In this document: positions 49,338 through 56,302 of the stretch, in pieces
Layout of the letters: each line of letters opens with the position of its first letter
Position numbering within the stretch: position 1 is the first letter of the stretch
Source of the DNA: Allofournierella massiliensis
GTDB lineage: Bacteria > Bacillota > Clostridia > Oscillospirales > Ruminococcaceae
Assembly: GCF_004345265.1 (NCBI RefSeq)
Contig: NZ_SLUM01000021.1
Coordinates: 1 to 64,000 of the forward strand
Direction: 5' to 3'
Length of the DNA stretch: 64,000 bases
The notes under the pieces: model-generated
Told to the model about the DNA's origin: nothing
The model's database searches: none
The model's input: the letters and a program-made list of their open reading frames with translations, nothing else
Translations under genes and position numbers: made by a program

Positions 49338-49391
49338 AAAGGTAGTCTCTTGTCTACCTTTAGCATAGCAGACAGGTAGACAGCTGTCAAC
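49338..49391 (-). promoter_or_regulatory. blaI promoter with two operators
   Basis: TTGACA (49385-49390), 17-bp spacer, TATGCT (49362-49367). Operator O1, GTTGACAGCTGTCTAC (49376-49391), is a near-perfect palindrome over the -35. O2, AAAGGTAG-N8-CTACCTTT (49338-49361), is a perfect repeat immediately downstream of -10. O1 has the GACA-NN-TGTC core expected of BlaI-type sites, so autorepression is likely. Confidence 0.8.
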
Positions 49392-49431
49392 CAGAAATCC
49401 AAAACTTCCCTTTCCCCTGCCCGCCGGGCGC

Positions 49432-49484
49432 AAAAAAAGCGCCCGTGCCCCGGCGTTTTCGCCAAAGCACGAGCGTTTTTTCTG
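49432..49484. terminator. bidirectional terminator
   Basis: A stem CGCCCGTGC / GCACGAGCG (one mismatch) with inner GGCG-TTTT-CGCC, A run on the left and TTTTTT on the right. It ends the TPM operon. Confidence 0.8.
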
Positions 49485-49514
49485 TTGATTTGTTTTAGGG
49501 AATGGCTCCGGCCA

Positions 49515-50399
49515 TCAGCCGCGGCCCGCGCCGCCGCCGCGGGAGCCGCCGCCATCGAAGCCGCCAAAGCCGCCGCCACCGAAGCCGCCGAAACCACCGC
49601 CGCCAAAACCTCCGCCAAACCCGCCGGGGCCGAACCCACCGGGCCCAAAGCCGCCCGGCGGGGGCCGGTGATAATGCCGTGGCCTGCCCCAGCCGCCCAA
49701 AAACAGGGGCCAGAACACCACGTCACGGCCGCGGCCTCCACCGCCGCCCGGGCCTCCACCGCCGCCGCGGCTGCCCATGCTGATCACCACAATGATCAGC
49801 ACCGCCGCCGCCAGCAGGATCAGCAGCGTTCCATCCGAGCTGCTGCTCTGCTCCACCGGCCTTGGCTGGGGCTGGCCCTCGCCCGGGGTGATGCCGTACA
49901 GGCTGCACAGCTCGCTGTAAACAGCGCCGGTGAACTCGGTCACGCAGGCGTCGTAATCGCCCTTTGCAAAGGCGGGCTCGGCGTAGTCGTTCAAAAGGCT
50001 TTTCAGCCGGCTGTAGGTGATCTCGCCTTCAAGACCGGTGCCCAGCGTGCAGTAATAGTTCTGATCGCCGGTCACCAGCAGAAACAGCACGCCGTTTTCC
50101 TTTTTTTTATCGCCGATGCCCCATTCGTTGAACACCTGCAGGGCGTAATCGTCGATGCTCAAATTTCCGGTGAAATCCACCGTGAGCACGCCGATCTGGG
50201 CTCCGGTGGAGGAAAGGGCGTTGTTGTAGCCGTCCACCGTGTTGATGGTCTCCTCGCTGAGCACCCCCGCCTGATCCAGCACCGCGTGGCCGCTGGGTGC
50301 GGCGGGAATGTCGGCTGCGAAGGCCGGAAGGGCCAGCGCAGCCAGCACAATGGCCGACAGCACAAGGCCGGTCAGCCGCCGTTTGATTGCCTGTTTCAT
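49515..50399 (-). CDS. TPM-domain membrane protein with Gly-rich tail
   Basis: This 294-residue protein has a signal peptide (about 1-28; LSAIVLAALALPAFAAD). The TPM domain (about 38-165) contains VLDQAGVLSEETINTVDGYN, TGAQIGVLTVD, YALQVFNEWGIG and GVLFLLV. One membrane helix is at about 195-212. The cytoplasmic or wall-facing tail is nearly pure Gly/Phe/Pro/Arg (repeats of GFGPG and GGFGG). TPM proteins (YgcG-like, PSII repair-like) often accompany LemA, as here (4-bp overlap). A role in envelope maintenance is inferred. It is last in the XpaC-TelA-LemA-TPM operon. Confidence 0.85.
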   Translation of the reverse strand: MKQAIKRRLTGLVLSAIVLAALALPAFAADIPAAPSGHAVLDQAGVLSEETINTVDGYNNALSSTGAQIGVLTVDFTGNLSIDDYALQVFNEWGIGDKKKENGVLFLLVTGDQNYYCTLGTGLEGEITYSRLKSLLNDYAEPAFAKGDYDACVTEFTGAVYSELCSLYGITPGEGQPQPRPVEQSSSSDGTLLILLAAAVLIIVVISMGSRGGGGGPGGGGGRGRDVVFWPLFLGGWGRPRHYHRPPPGGFGPGGFGPGGFGGGFGGGGFGGFGGGGFGGFDGGGSRGGGAGRG

Positions 50400-50962
50400 G
50401 CAAAATACTCCGCTTCGTCTACCCCCCACAGCGCGCCGATCAGGCTGGCGGGGAATGCGTTTCGATCTTTGTTGAACTGCTCGGCCTGCTCGTTATAAGA
50501 GCTGTTGCGAAGAATGGTGCCCCGGCTCATGAACTCGGAATGCTGCTCGCTGAGCAGATCCTTCTGGGTGTCGTCCGCCAGCGGCAGGGCCGCGTCGTAC
50601 AGCGCCTCCACCGCCGCGTCCAGCGTTTCGTTGGCCGCGCAGGTATCCGCCGGGCCAAGGGGCTCGCCCAGCGCGTTCACCGCATCCTCGGCGGCGGTGA
50701 GCAGGGCCTGGTCCACCCCGGCGATCTTCTTCGCCACCGTCACCACGTTGGCGGCGGCGCTCACCCGCTGATCCAGATCGGCGGTGATGCTGTATTTGCC
50801 GCTGTTAAAGCCCGCCATGGTGCTCGAATAGTACCCGGCCAGCTTCGCCCCGCCGATGCCAAACACGCTCACCGCCAGCAGCACCAGCGCGGCGATCTGC
50901 GGCACGCCGGCCTTTTTCAGGGCGGCGGGCAGCTTTTGTTCCAGCTTTGCCAATTGTTTCAT
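50396..50962 (-). CDS. lemA: LemA-family protein
   Basis: This 188-residue protein has one N-terminal membrane helix (about 23-43, VPQIAALVLLAVSVFGIGG) and an extracytoplasmic helical bundle. The family blocks are DLDQRVSAAANVVTVAKK and the C-terminal SRGTILRNSSYNEQAEQFNKDRNAFPASLIG. The canonical E-rich GxYNxLVxxR start is diverged. It lies 3 bp after telA and overlaps the TPM gene by 4 bp. LemA-TPM pairs are common; the molecular role remains unclear. Confidence 0.82.
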   Translation of the reverse strand: MKQLAKLEQKLPAALKKAGVPQIAALVLLAVSVFGIGGAKLAGYYSSTMAGFNSGKYSITADLDQRVSAAANVVTVAKKIAGVDQALLTAAEDAVNALGEPLGPADTCAANETLDAAVEALYDAALPLADDTQKDLLSEQHSEFMSRGTILRNSSYNEQAEQFNKDRNAFPASLIGALWGVDEAEYFA

Positions 50963-50965
50963 CGG

Positions 50966-52135
50966 TTAATGCAACTCCATCAGCTTTTGTTTCAGCTCGC
51001 CCTCAATGCGGCCCAGCTCCTGCTCGGCGGCGGCGCGCTTCTGTTTGCCTTCGGTCTGGATCTTGGCCAGCTCGTCCAGCGTTTCGATCAGGCTCTTGTT
51101 GGTCTGCTGCAGGGTCTCGATGTCCACAATGCCCCGCTCGGACTCCTTGGCCGTGTCGATGGTGCCCTGCTTCAGGGCGGCGGCGTTCTTTTTCAGCAGC
51201 TCGTTGGTCATGTCGCTCACGGCGCGCTGGGCGTCGATGGCCTGCCGGGAATGGGCAAGGCCCAGCGCCAGCACCATCTGGCTCTTCCACAGGGGGATGG
51301 TGTTCACGATGCTGGTCTGGATCTTCTCCGCCATCATGGTGTCGTTGTTCTGGAGCAGACGGATCTGGGGGCCCATCTGGATGGAGATGGTGCGGGTGAG
51401 CTGCAGGTCATACAGCTTTTTTTCGAACCGGTCGCACATGTCGGCCAGATCCCGGGCGGCCTGTGCGTCCTCGGGCAGGCCGCTGGCCTTTGCCTTGTCC
51501 ATGGCCTGTTTCAGGTCGGTCTCGCGCACCTGGGCCAGCTTTTTCTTGCCGGCCAGAATGTACATGGTCAGCTCCTTGAAATAGAGCATGTTCATCTGGT
51601 ACATCTTGTCCATCAGGGCGATGTCCTTGAGCAGCTGCACCTGATGGGCCTCCAGCATGGCTTCGATGCGCTCCACGTTGGTTTCGGCCCTGGCGTACCT
51701 GGTTTTCATCTGGTCGATGTTGTTGCCCGCCTTCTTGAAGAAACCGAAGATGCCCTTGGACTCCTCTTCCTCGGCGTCGAAGTTTTTCAGCTCACCCACA
51801 AGGCTGGCCAGGGCTTCGCCCACCTCGCCCAGATCCTTGGTGCGCACCTTATCCAGCGCGGCTTCGCTGAAATCGCCCACCTTTTTCTGGGTGGCCGCGC
51901 CGTACTGCAGCACCATCTGGCTGTTGGTCACGTCGATCCTGGCGGCGAAGTCCTCCACCATCTTCTGCTCCTCGGGGCTGAGCTTTGCAGCTTCCTCGGC
52001 CAGCGGATCCGGCGCGGGGGCCGGTTCGGGCCTCGCTTCCTCCTTGGGCTGCTCCACCTCCAGCGTGAGGCTGGGCATGGCAGTGGCGTCGAAGCTGTCG
52101 AAATTCAGTTCGGGGGTCATTTTGTTGTCGTCCAT
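50966..52135 (-). CDS. telA: TelA-like toxic-anion-resistance family protein
   Basis: This 389-residue cytoplasmic, helix-rich protein (length typical of the family) contains LSPEEQKMVEDFAARIDVTNSQMVLQYGA, the central QVQLLKDIALMDKMYQMNMLYFKELTMYILAG and the C-terminal QIRLLQNNDTMMAEKIQTSIVNTIPLWKSQM. TelA/KlaA proteins were named for tellurite resistance but mostly act with XpaC-like partners in poorly defined envelope or stress functions. It starts 22 bp downstream of a miniature element (52158-52330). The ribosome site AAAGGAAG lies between the element and the ATG. Confidence 0.9.
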   Translation of the reverse strand: MDDNKMTPELNFDSFDATAMPSLTLEVEQPKEEARPEPAPAPDPLAEEAAKLSPEEQKMVEDFAARIDVTNSQMVLQYGAATQKKVGDFSEAALDKVRTKDLGEVGEALASLVGELKNFDAEEEESKGIFGFFKKAGNNIDQMKTRYARAETNVERIEAMLEAHQVQLLKDIALMDKMYQMNMLYFKELTMYILAGKKKLAQVRETDLKQAMDKAKASGLPEDAQAARDLADMCDRFEKKLYDLQLTRTISIQMGPQIRLLQNNDTMMAEKIQTSIVNTIPLWKSQMVLALGLAHSRQAIDAQRAVSDMTNELLKKNAAALKQGTIDTAKESERGIVDIETLQQTNKSLIETLDELAKIQTEGKQKRAAAEQELGRIEGELKQKLMELH

Positions 52136-52157
52136 CTCTATGCTTCCTTTCTTTTAT

Positions 52158-52330
52158 GGCAATGCCGCACCATTCCAGGTGGTGGAGCGCACCAGAAAAT
52201 TTTTTGCGGGATGAACCAAAAAGCGCAAGCAAGCCTTGGTGGCTTGACGAGCATTTTTGGAAAATCCCACGGAAAATTTTGGGGCGATACGCCGCCTGAG
52301 CCCTCTGGGCGTGAATGGTGTGGAATTGCC
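52158..52330. mobile_element. miniature inverted-repeat element, copy 2
   Basis: A 173-bp element with terminal inverted repeats GGCAATGCCGCACCATTC / GGCAATTCCACACCATTC (16 of 18). The interior matches copy 1 (10543-10716) throughout. It occupies almost the whole gap between the xpaC-like and telA genes, ending 2 bp before the xpaC stop codon. Confidence 0.8.
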
Positions 52331-52332
52331 GT

Positions 52333-52962
52333 TCAGTCCACAAGGCCCTGGCCCTTCAGCATGCCGTTCAGCACTTCCAGATCGGTGCTGATGTCCAGCG
52401 CATCCCTTGCGAACAGGCTGTCCAGCTGATTTTCAAAGGCGGTGGCGATGGTCTGGGCGTTCTGGGCAACCTCTGCCCGCACCCCGGCCGCGTTCTCGCC
52501 CTGCACGCCCTTTTCTTCCAGCTCGGCGTAAAGGGTGAGGATCTTCACCGCGTCCTGCAGATAGTAATTGGCAAAGCGCCGCACCTGCGCGGCCTTTTCC
52601 GGGTGCTGCTCCACCTCGTTCAGAATGCCGAGGCAGGCTTTTTCCATCCGGTCCATGGCGGCGCTCAAGGGCGCATCCTCGATGCGCACGTTCAGTTCGT
52701 GCAGCTCCCGGCGCTTCTGGTCAATGAGGGCCAGCATCTGGTCGGCGTCCTCCTTGCCGGTCATGAAGGGAACCTCCTTGCGGGTGACCACATCCGGGCA
52801 AACCCGCCGGGCGGCGACAAAGCCCACCACGGACAGCACCGCGACCACCACCAGCGCCCACAGCTGATAGATGGGCAGCGCCAGCGCACCCACCAGCCAG
52901 ACAAGCCCGGCGAAATACCAGGGCAGCACCGACTTGCGGCGCACCTCGATCCATTTGCTCAT
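52333..52962 (-). CDS. XpaC-like protein (5-bromo-4-chloroindolyl-phosphate hydrolysis family)
   Basis: This 209-residue protein has two N-terminal membrane helices (about 14-31 and 35-53; WYFAGLVWLVGALALPIYQ and LWALVVVAVLSVVGFVAA). They are followed by a helix-rich cytoplasmic domain (about 70-209) with MLALIDQKRRELHELN and FANYYLQDAVKILTLYAELEEKG. This matches the XpaC family, which usually precedes telA. The ATG at 52960-52962 follows GGTGGAGG. It is first in the operon, behind a 5' region with a duplicated 83-nt structure. Biochemical activity is not known despite the family name. Confidence 0.85.
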   Translation of the reverse strand: MSKWIEVRRKSVLPWYFAGLVWLVGALALPIYQLWALVVVAVLSVVGFVAARRVCPDVVTRKEVPFMTGKEDADQMLALIDQKRRELHELNVRIEDAPLSAAMDRMEKACLGILNEVEQHPEKAAQVRRFANYYLQDAVKILTLYAELEEKGVQGENAAGVRAEVAQNAQTIATAFENQLDSLFARDALDISTDLEVLNGMLKGQGLVD

Positions 52963-52983
52963 ACTATTTACCTCCACCTTTTA

Positions 52984-53149
52984 GCGGACTCGGCCGTCGG
53001 CTCAGTCCAATCGGCATCCCCCGCGCACCGGGTTTTCCTCAGCAAACACCGCCAGCTGCCTTTTGGGCGGACTCGACCGTCGGCTCAGTCCAATCGGCAT
53101 CCCCCGCGCACCGGGGTTTCCTCGGCAAACACCGCTAACTTCCCTGGGG
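52984..53149 (-). other. tandem 83-nt structured leader element
   Basis: Two direct copies (52984-53066 and 53067-53149, period 83 bp, differing at only a few positions over the first ~65 nt) lie in the 5' UTR of the xpaC operon. On the minus strand each copy can form GCGG...CCGC closing pairs, a CCCCG/CGGGG-type hairpin around GTGCG, and GGACT...AGTCC enclosing GCC-GAC-GG(T/C). Each ends with AAAAGG, the second leading into the GGTGGAGG ribosome site. The layout resembles a tandem riboswitch or cis-regulatory RNA; no known class was recognised. Confidence 0.55.
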
Positions 53150-53193
53150 CCGGGCAAATTTCATAAAATTACCCGGTTTACATTATTTCTTTT

Positions 53194-53222
53194 ATCATAC
53201 CAACCGGCCCCTGAAAAATCAA
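53194..53222 (-). promoter_or_regulatory. promoter of the xpaC-telA-lemA-TPM operon
   Basis: TTGATT (53217-53222), 17-bp spacer, TATGAT with TGG extension (53194-53199) on the minus strand. It gives a leader of about 225 nt that includes the tandem element. Confidence 0.65.
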
Positions 53223-53275
53223 TGAACAGGGTGTTAAACCTCTTTAGTAAAAGAAAGTATTTTTCGCCGGAATCT

Positions 53276-53755
53276 TCACCCCAGAAACGGCCCCAGCGCC
53301 TTTCCCCAGGCTTCGGCCAGCTTATCCGGGTTCCAAGCCGCGTTGGCCGGGCTGGTGCTGGGCAGCTTCACCGCCTCAATGCCGCTCACCGGCTGCAAAA
53401 ACCGGCCGTACAGCTCATACGCCGCCGCCCCGTTGCAGAACACCGCCTCGATGGGCGAAGCATTTAGTACCCGTTTCAGATCCACCGGCACCGGATCCCG
53501 GATGGTGGCGTCCTGCGCGCCCTCGATGGTGCAGCTTTCCAGCACGTCCCAGAGGGCGAGGCCGTGGGTTAAAATCAGCGCGGATTTTTCCTCCACCGTG
53601 CCGGGCGTTTCGCAGCCGCACAGCCTTGCCAGCAGCGGCCAGAACCGGTTGCGGGGATGGCCGTAGTAAAAGCCCTGCTCCCAGCTTTTGGGGCTGGGCC
53701 AGCTGCCCAGAATCAGCGCCCGGCTGCCGGGGCCATACACCGGTTCAAAGCTCAT
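53276..53755 (-). CDS. DNA-deoxyinosine glycosylase (UDG superfamily, family 6-like)
   Basis: This 159-residue protein is a single UDG-fold domain. The motif A region reads ILGSWPSPKSWEQGFYYGHPRNRFW (GSxPS and NRFW are typical of the hypoxanthine-DNA glycosylase branch). ALWDVLESC follows, and the motif B region is LPSTSPANAAW. The expected role is removal of deaminated adenine (hypoxanthine) from DNA. The ATG is preceded by GGGGGAACTTTC. It lies 12 bp after the upstream HAD gene in the same orientation, so they are probably co-transcribed. Mug-type uracil activity is an alternative. Confidence 0.85.
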   Translation of the reverse strand: MSFEPVYGPGSRALILGSWPSPKSWEQGFYYGHPRNRFWPLLARLCGCETPGTVEEKSALILTHGLALWDVLESCTIEGAQDATIRDPVPVDLKRVLNASPIEAVFCNGAAAYELYGRFLQPVSGIEAVKLPSTSPANAAWNPDKLAEAWGKALGPFLG

Positions 53756-53767
53756 GAAAGTTCCCCC

Positions 53768-54565
53768 TTACTGCAAAAACAGCTGCTCCACCACCTGCCG
53801 CACGCCCTCTTCCTGCACGCTGGGGGCGATGTGCTTCGCGGCGGCCCTGGCCTTTTCCGAGCCGTTCGCCATACAATACGAGCAGCCCGCCAGCTGCATC
53901 ATGGCAATGTCGTTTTCGTTGTCGCCCATGAACACCAGCTCCTCGGCCGTCCAGCCGGTGAGCTCCATCAGGCGCTCCATGCCCCGGGCCTTGTCCACAT
54001 CCGCCTGCATCACATCGTAGTAGCCGGGGCGGTAGGGCACGAATTTCAGGCCCAGATAGCCGTATTTCTCCTGGAATTTTTCCACCTGCTCCGGCGGCAG
54101 GATGGCGAAGGCACCGAAGGGCATGCTTTCCAGATGCCGATCCTGATCCTCGCCGTCCAGCACATACTCGCCGTGGCCGGTGGCCTTTTTGTAAAACTCC
54201 CACATTGCCTTGTATTCCACATAGACGTAGTAGTTATCCGCGAAATTGAAGGCCAGCGGATAGTCGAAATCCTCGAAGAAGTCCACCAGCGCATACATCT
54301 CCTCGGCGGTCAGATCCTGACTGTACAGAAGCCTTCCCTGCCCGTCCAGAATCTGGGCGCCGTTGGCGCAGATCATGTAGTCCGGCCTGATGCCGCCCAG
54401 AATCTGCGGCTCGATGGCAAAGCTGGTGCGCCCGCTGGCAATGACCACCTTCACGCCCTTTTTCTGGGCCGCCTTCACCGCCGCCGCCACCGCGGGCCGG
54501 GCGCTGGGCTCGCCGTGGGCCACCAGAGTGCCGTCCACATCCAGAACGATCGCTTTATACTGCAT
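53768..54565 (-). CDS. Cof-type HAD phosphatase (IIB)
   Basis: This 265-residue Cof/YidA-type HAD hydrolase has motif I VLDVDGTLV (Asp9, Asp11), motif II VVIASGRT, a C2B cap (about 85-190), motif III Lys in a KARGMERLM-type helix and motif IV FMGDNENDIAMM. Typical substrates are sugar phosphates, FMN or pyridoxal phosphate; none can be fixed here. Its promoter is at 54695-54723, and a degenerate miniature-element end lies in its 5' UTR. Confidence 0.88.
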   Translation of the reverse strand: MQYKAIVLDVDGTLVAHGEPSARPAVAAAVKAAQKKGVKVVIASGRTSFAIEPQILGGIRPDYMICANGAQILDGQGRLLYSQDLTAEEMYALVDFFEDFDYPLAFNFADNYYVYVEYKAMWEFYKKATGHGEYVLDGEDQDRHLESMPFGAFAILPPEQVEKFQEKYGYLGLKFVPYRPGYYDVMQADVDKARGMERLMELTGWTAEELVFMGDNENDIAMMQLAGCSYCMANGSEKARAAAKHIAPSVQEEGVRQVVEQLFLQ

Positions 54566-54594
54566 ACTTCAAAATTCCCCTCTTTTTTCTTTTT

Positions 54595-54641
54595 GGCAAC
54601 ACCGCGCATTTTACGGCAAACACCTCAGGCGGCGTGCCTGC
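54595..54641. repeat. degenerate end of the miniature element (copy 3)
   Basis: GGCAACACCGCGCATTTTACGGC followed by CTCAGGCGGCGTG aligns with the right end of copy 1 read as its reverse complement (GGCAACACCGCACAATT ... CTCAGGCGGCGTA). The similarity stops at about 54641. It is a truncated relic in the 5' UTR of the HAD gene. Confidence 0.55.
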
Positions 54642-54694
54642 CCCTGAAATGATGCGAGATCGCCCCCATGAACGGGTTCGTCTTTTCTGATTGT

Positions 54695-54723
54695 ATTATA
54701 GGGCATTTGCCCGCCGGGGGCAA
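54695..54723 (-). promoter_or_regulatory. promoter of the Cof-type HAD gene
   Basis: TTGCCC (54718-54723), 17-bp spacer, TATAAT (54695-54700) on the minus strand. Confidence 0.65.
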
Positions 54724-54750
54724 GGCTGGGGCACCGGTTGGAAAAATCGC

Positions 54751-54779
54751 TTTACTTCCCTTCGCTTTATTTGTATAAT
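54751..54779 (+). promoter_or_regulatory. azlCD promoter
   Basis: TTTACT (54751-54756), 17-bp spacer, TATAAT (54774-54779), about 38 bp before the azlC start codon. Confidence 0.7.
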
Positions 54780-54816
54780 GTGATACAGCACTTTATTTTC
54801 AAAGGGGGAGCGCCCC

Positions 54817-55548
54817 ATGAAAGGGGAATACAAAGCGGGCCTTGCGGACGGGCTCGCCATTGGCATCGGGTATTTTTCGGTGAGCTTTACCTTCGGCATT
54901 CTGGCGGTGAAGGGCGGGCTTTCGGCGCTGACCGCCGGGCTGATCAGCCTGACCAATCTGACCAGCGCCGGGCAGTTTGCCGGGCTCACGGTGATTCTGG
55001 CCCACGGCTCGCTGGTGGAGCTGGCCCTCACCCAGCTGGTGATCAACCTGCGCTATGCGCTGATGAGCCTTTCGCTCAGCCAGCGGCTGGGGCCACAGTT
55101 CACCACCCGGCGGCGGATGACCATCGCCTTTGCCAACACCGACGAGATCTTTGCCGTGGCCATGGGGCGCACCTCGCCGCTGACCCCGGCCTACATGTAC
55201 GGCCTTGCCACCCTGCCCATTCTGGGCTGGACGTTCGGCACGTTGAGCGGCGCGGTGGCCAGCGGCTTACTCAACGCGGCGGTGCGCAGTGCGCTGGGCG
55301 TGGCGCTGTACAGCATGTTTGTGGCCATTGTGGTGCCGCCCATGCGCCAGCTGAAGAGCGTGCGCATCGTGGTGGCGGCGGCGGTGATCGTGAGCTGTGT
55401 GATCGCATGGGTGCCACTGCTCAAATTCATTTCCAGCGGCTTTGCCATTATCTTGAGCACGCTGGCGGCGGCCGCGCTGGGGGCATGGCTGTTCCCGGTG
55501 GATCTGGCCGATGAGGAACCCGCTGAAAAACAGGAGGAAACCGCATGA
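54817..55548 (+). CDS. azlC: branched-chain amino acid exporter, large subunit
   Basis: This 243-residue membrane protein has about 7 predicted helices. The family blocks are GLADGLAIGIGYFSVSFTFGILAVKGGLS, SAGQFAG and NLRYALMSLSLSQRL in the first half, and FANTDEIFAVAMG in the middle. It works with the small AzlD subunit to export branched-chain amino acids or analogues. The ATG follows AAAGGGGGAGCGCCCC, and it overlaps azlD by 4 bp. Confidence 0.93.
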   Translation: MKGEYKAGLADGLAIGIGYFSVSFTFGILAVKGGLSALTAGLISLTNLTSAGQFAGLTVILAHGSLVELALTQLVINLRYALMSLSLSQRLGPQFTTRRRMTIAFANTDEIFAVAMGRTSPLTPAYMYGLATLPILGWTFGTLSGAVASGLLNAAVRSALGVALYSMFVAIVVPPMRQLKSVRIVVAAAVIVSCVIAWVPLLKFISSGFAIILSTLAAAALGAWLFPVDLADEEPAEKQEETA

Positions 55549-55853
55549 GCTTATTCTGGTATCTTTTGGTGATGGCGGGGGTCACCTACCTGATCCGCAT
55601 GCTGCCGCTGACGCTGCTGCAGAAGAAGATTCAAAACCGGCGGCTGCGGTCGTTTCTGTTCTATGTGCCTTACGCCTGCCTGGCCGCCATGACCTTCCCG
55701 GCCATCCTCTCGGCCACCGAAAGCCCGATCAGCGCCTTCGCCGCGCTGGTGGTTGCGGTGGCGGTGGGCTTCGCCGGGCGGGGCCTGGTCACAGTGGCGG
55801 CCTGCGCCTGCGTCACCGTATTTGTGGTGGAGCGTCTGCTGGCGCTGCTGTGA
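55545..55853 (+). CDS. azlD: branched-chain amino acid exporter, small subunit
   Basis: This 102-residue protein has about four membrane helices, with the AzlD pattern VTYLIRMLPLTLLQKKIQNRRLRSFLFYVPYACLAAMTFPAIL. The ATG overlaps the azlC stop codon (ATGA), with AGGAGG inside azlC. It is the second and last gene of the operon, ending at a bidirectional terminator. Confidence 0.92.
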   Translation: MSLFWYLLVMAGVTYLIRMLPLTLLQKKIQNRRLRSFLFYVPYACLAAMTFPAILSATESPISAFAALVVAVAVGFAGRGLVTVAACACVTVFVVERLLALL

Positions 55854-55871
55854 ATGCTTTCAGACAAAAAG

Positions 55872-55912
55872 AAAAAACCGTGGAATCCGGCGTTTCGGGT
55901 TCCACGGTTTTT
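55872..55912. terminator. bidirectional terminator between azlD and the ArsC-like gene
   Basis: A stem AAAACCGTGGAATCCG / CGGGTTCCACGGTTTT (one G-U/A-C mismatch) with A and T runs. Confidence 0.85.
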
Positions 55913-55933
55913 GTTTTGTTTCTTTATCAAATA

Positions 55934-56284
55934 TCACAGCAGCTTTGCCCACTCCTCGGCCTTGAAGCCGGGGAATACGCCCTTGTCGGTGACGAGAATG
56001 GGCCGCTTGACCAGCATGCCGTCGGTGGCCAGCAGGTCAAAGACCTCCCCGTCGGTCATGGCGGGCAGCTTGTCCTTCAGGCCCATGGACTTATATAAAA
56101 GGCCGCTGGTGTTCACGAACTTTTTCACCGCAAGGCCGCTTTTCGCCTGCCAGTCGGCCAGCTCGGCGGCGGTGGGGTTTTCTTCCTTGATGGGGCGGGC
56201 GGTGTAGGAAACGCCCTGCTCGTCCAGCCACTTTTTCGCCTTCTGGCAGGTGGTGCATTTGTCGTAGCATACAAAGGTAATCAT
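55934..56284 (-). CDS. ArsC/Spx-family thioredoxin-fold protein
   Basis: This 116-residue protein has a thioredoxin-like fold with CTTCQKAKKWL at Cys10-Cys13 (C-x-x-C as in Spx, whereas ArsC has one catalytic Cys). The LVKRPIL motif of the family is also present. The Arg in RPI(K) contacts is conserved. It could be a glutaredoxin-linked arsenate-reductase-like enzyme or a YffB/Spx-like redox protein. It lies 18 bp after a Cof-type phosphatase in one operon. No arsenic resistance genes lie nearby, so arsenate reduction is doubtful. Confidence 0.85.
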   Translation of the reverse strand: MITFVCYDKCTTCQKAKKWLDEQGVSYTARPIKEENPTAAELADWQAKSGLAVKKFVNTSGLLYKSMGLKDKLPAMTDGEVFDLLATDGMLVKRPILVTDKGVFPGFKAEEWAKLL

Positions 56285-56302
56285 GTTTTTTCTCCTTTTT
56301 GC

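Noticed and set aside
52984-53149. Hammerhead or guanidine/glycine riboswitch identity for the tandem leader
   Set aside because: No hammerhead core, no ACGR loops of guanidine-II and no glycine-aptamer sequence signatures were found, so it is left unassigned.
55934-56284. Arsenate reductase as a resistance gene
   Set aside because: The protein has a Spx-like CxxC and no arsenic genes (arsR, acr3, arsB) nearby; only the fold family is claimed.
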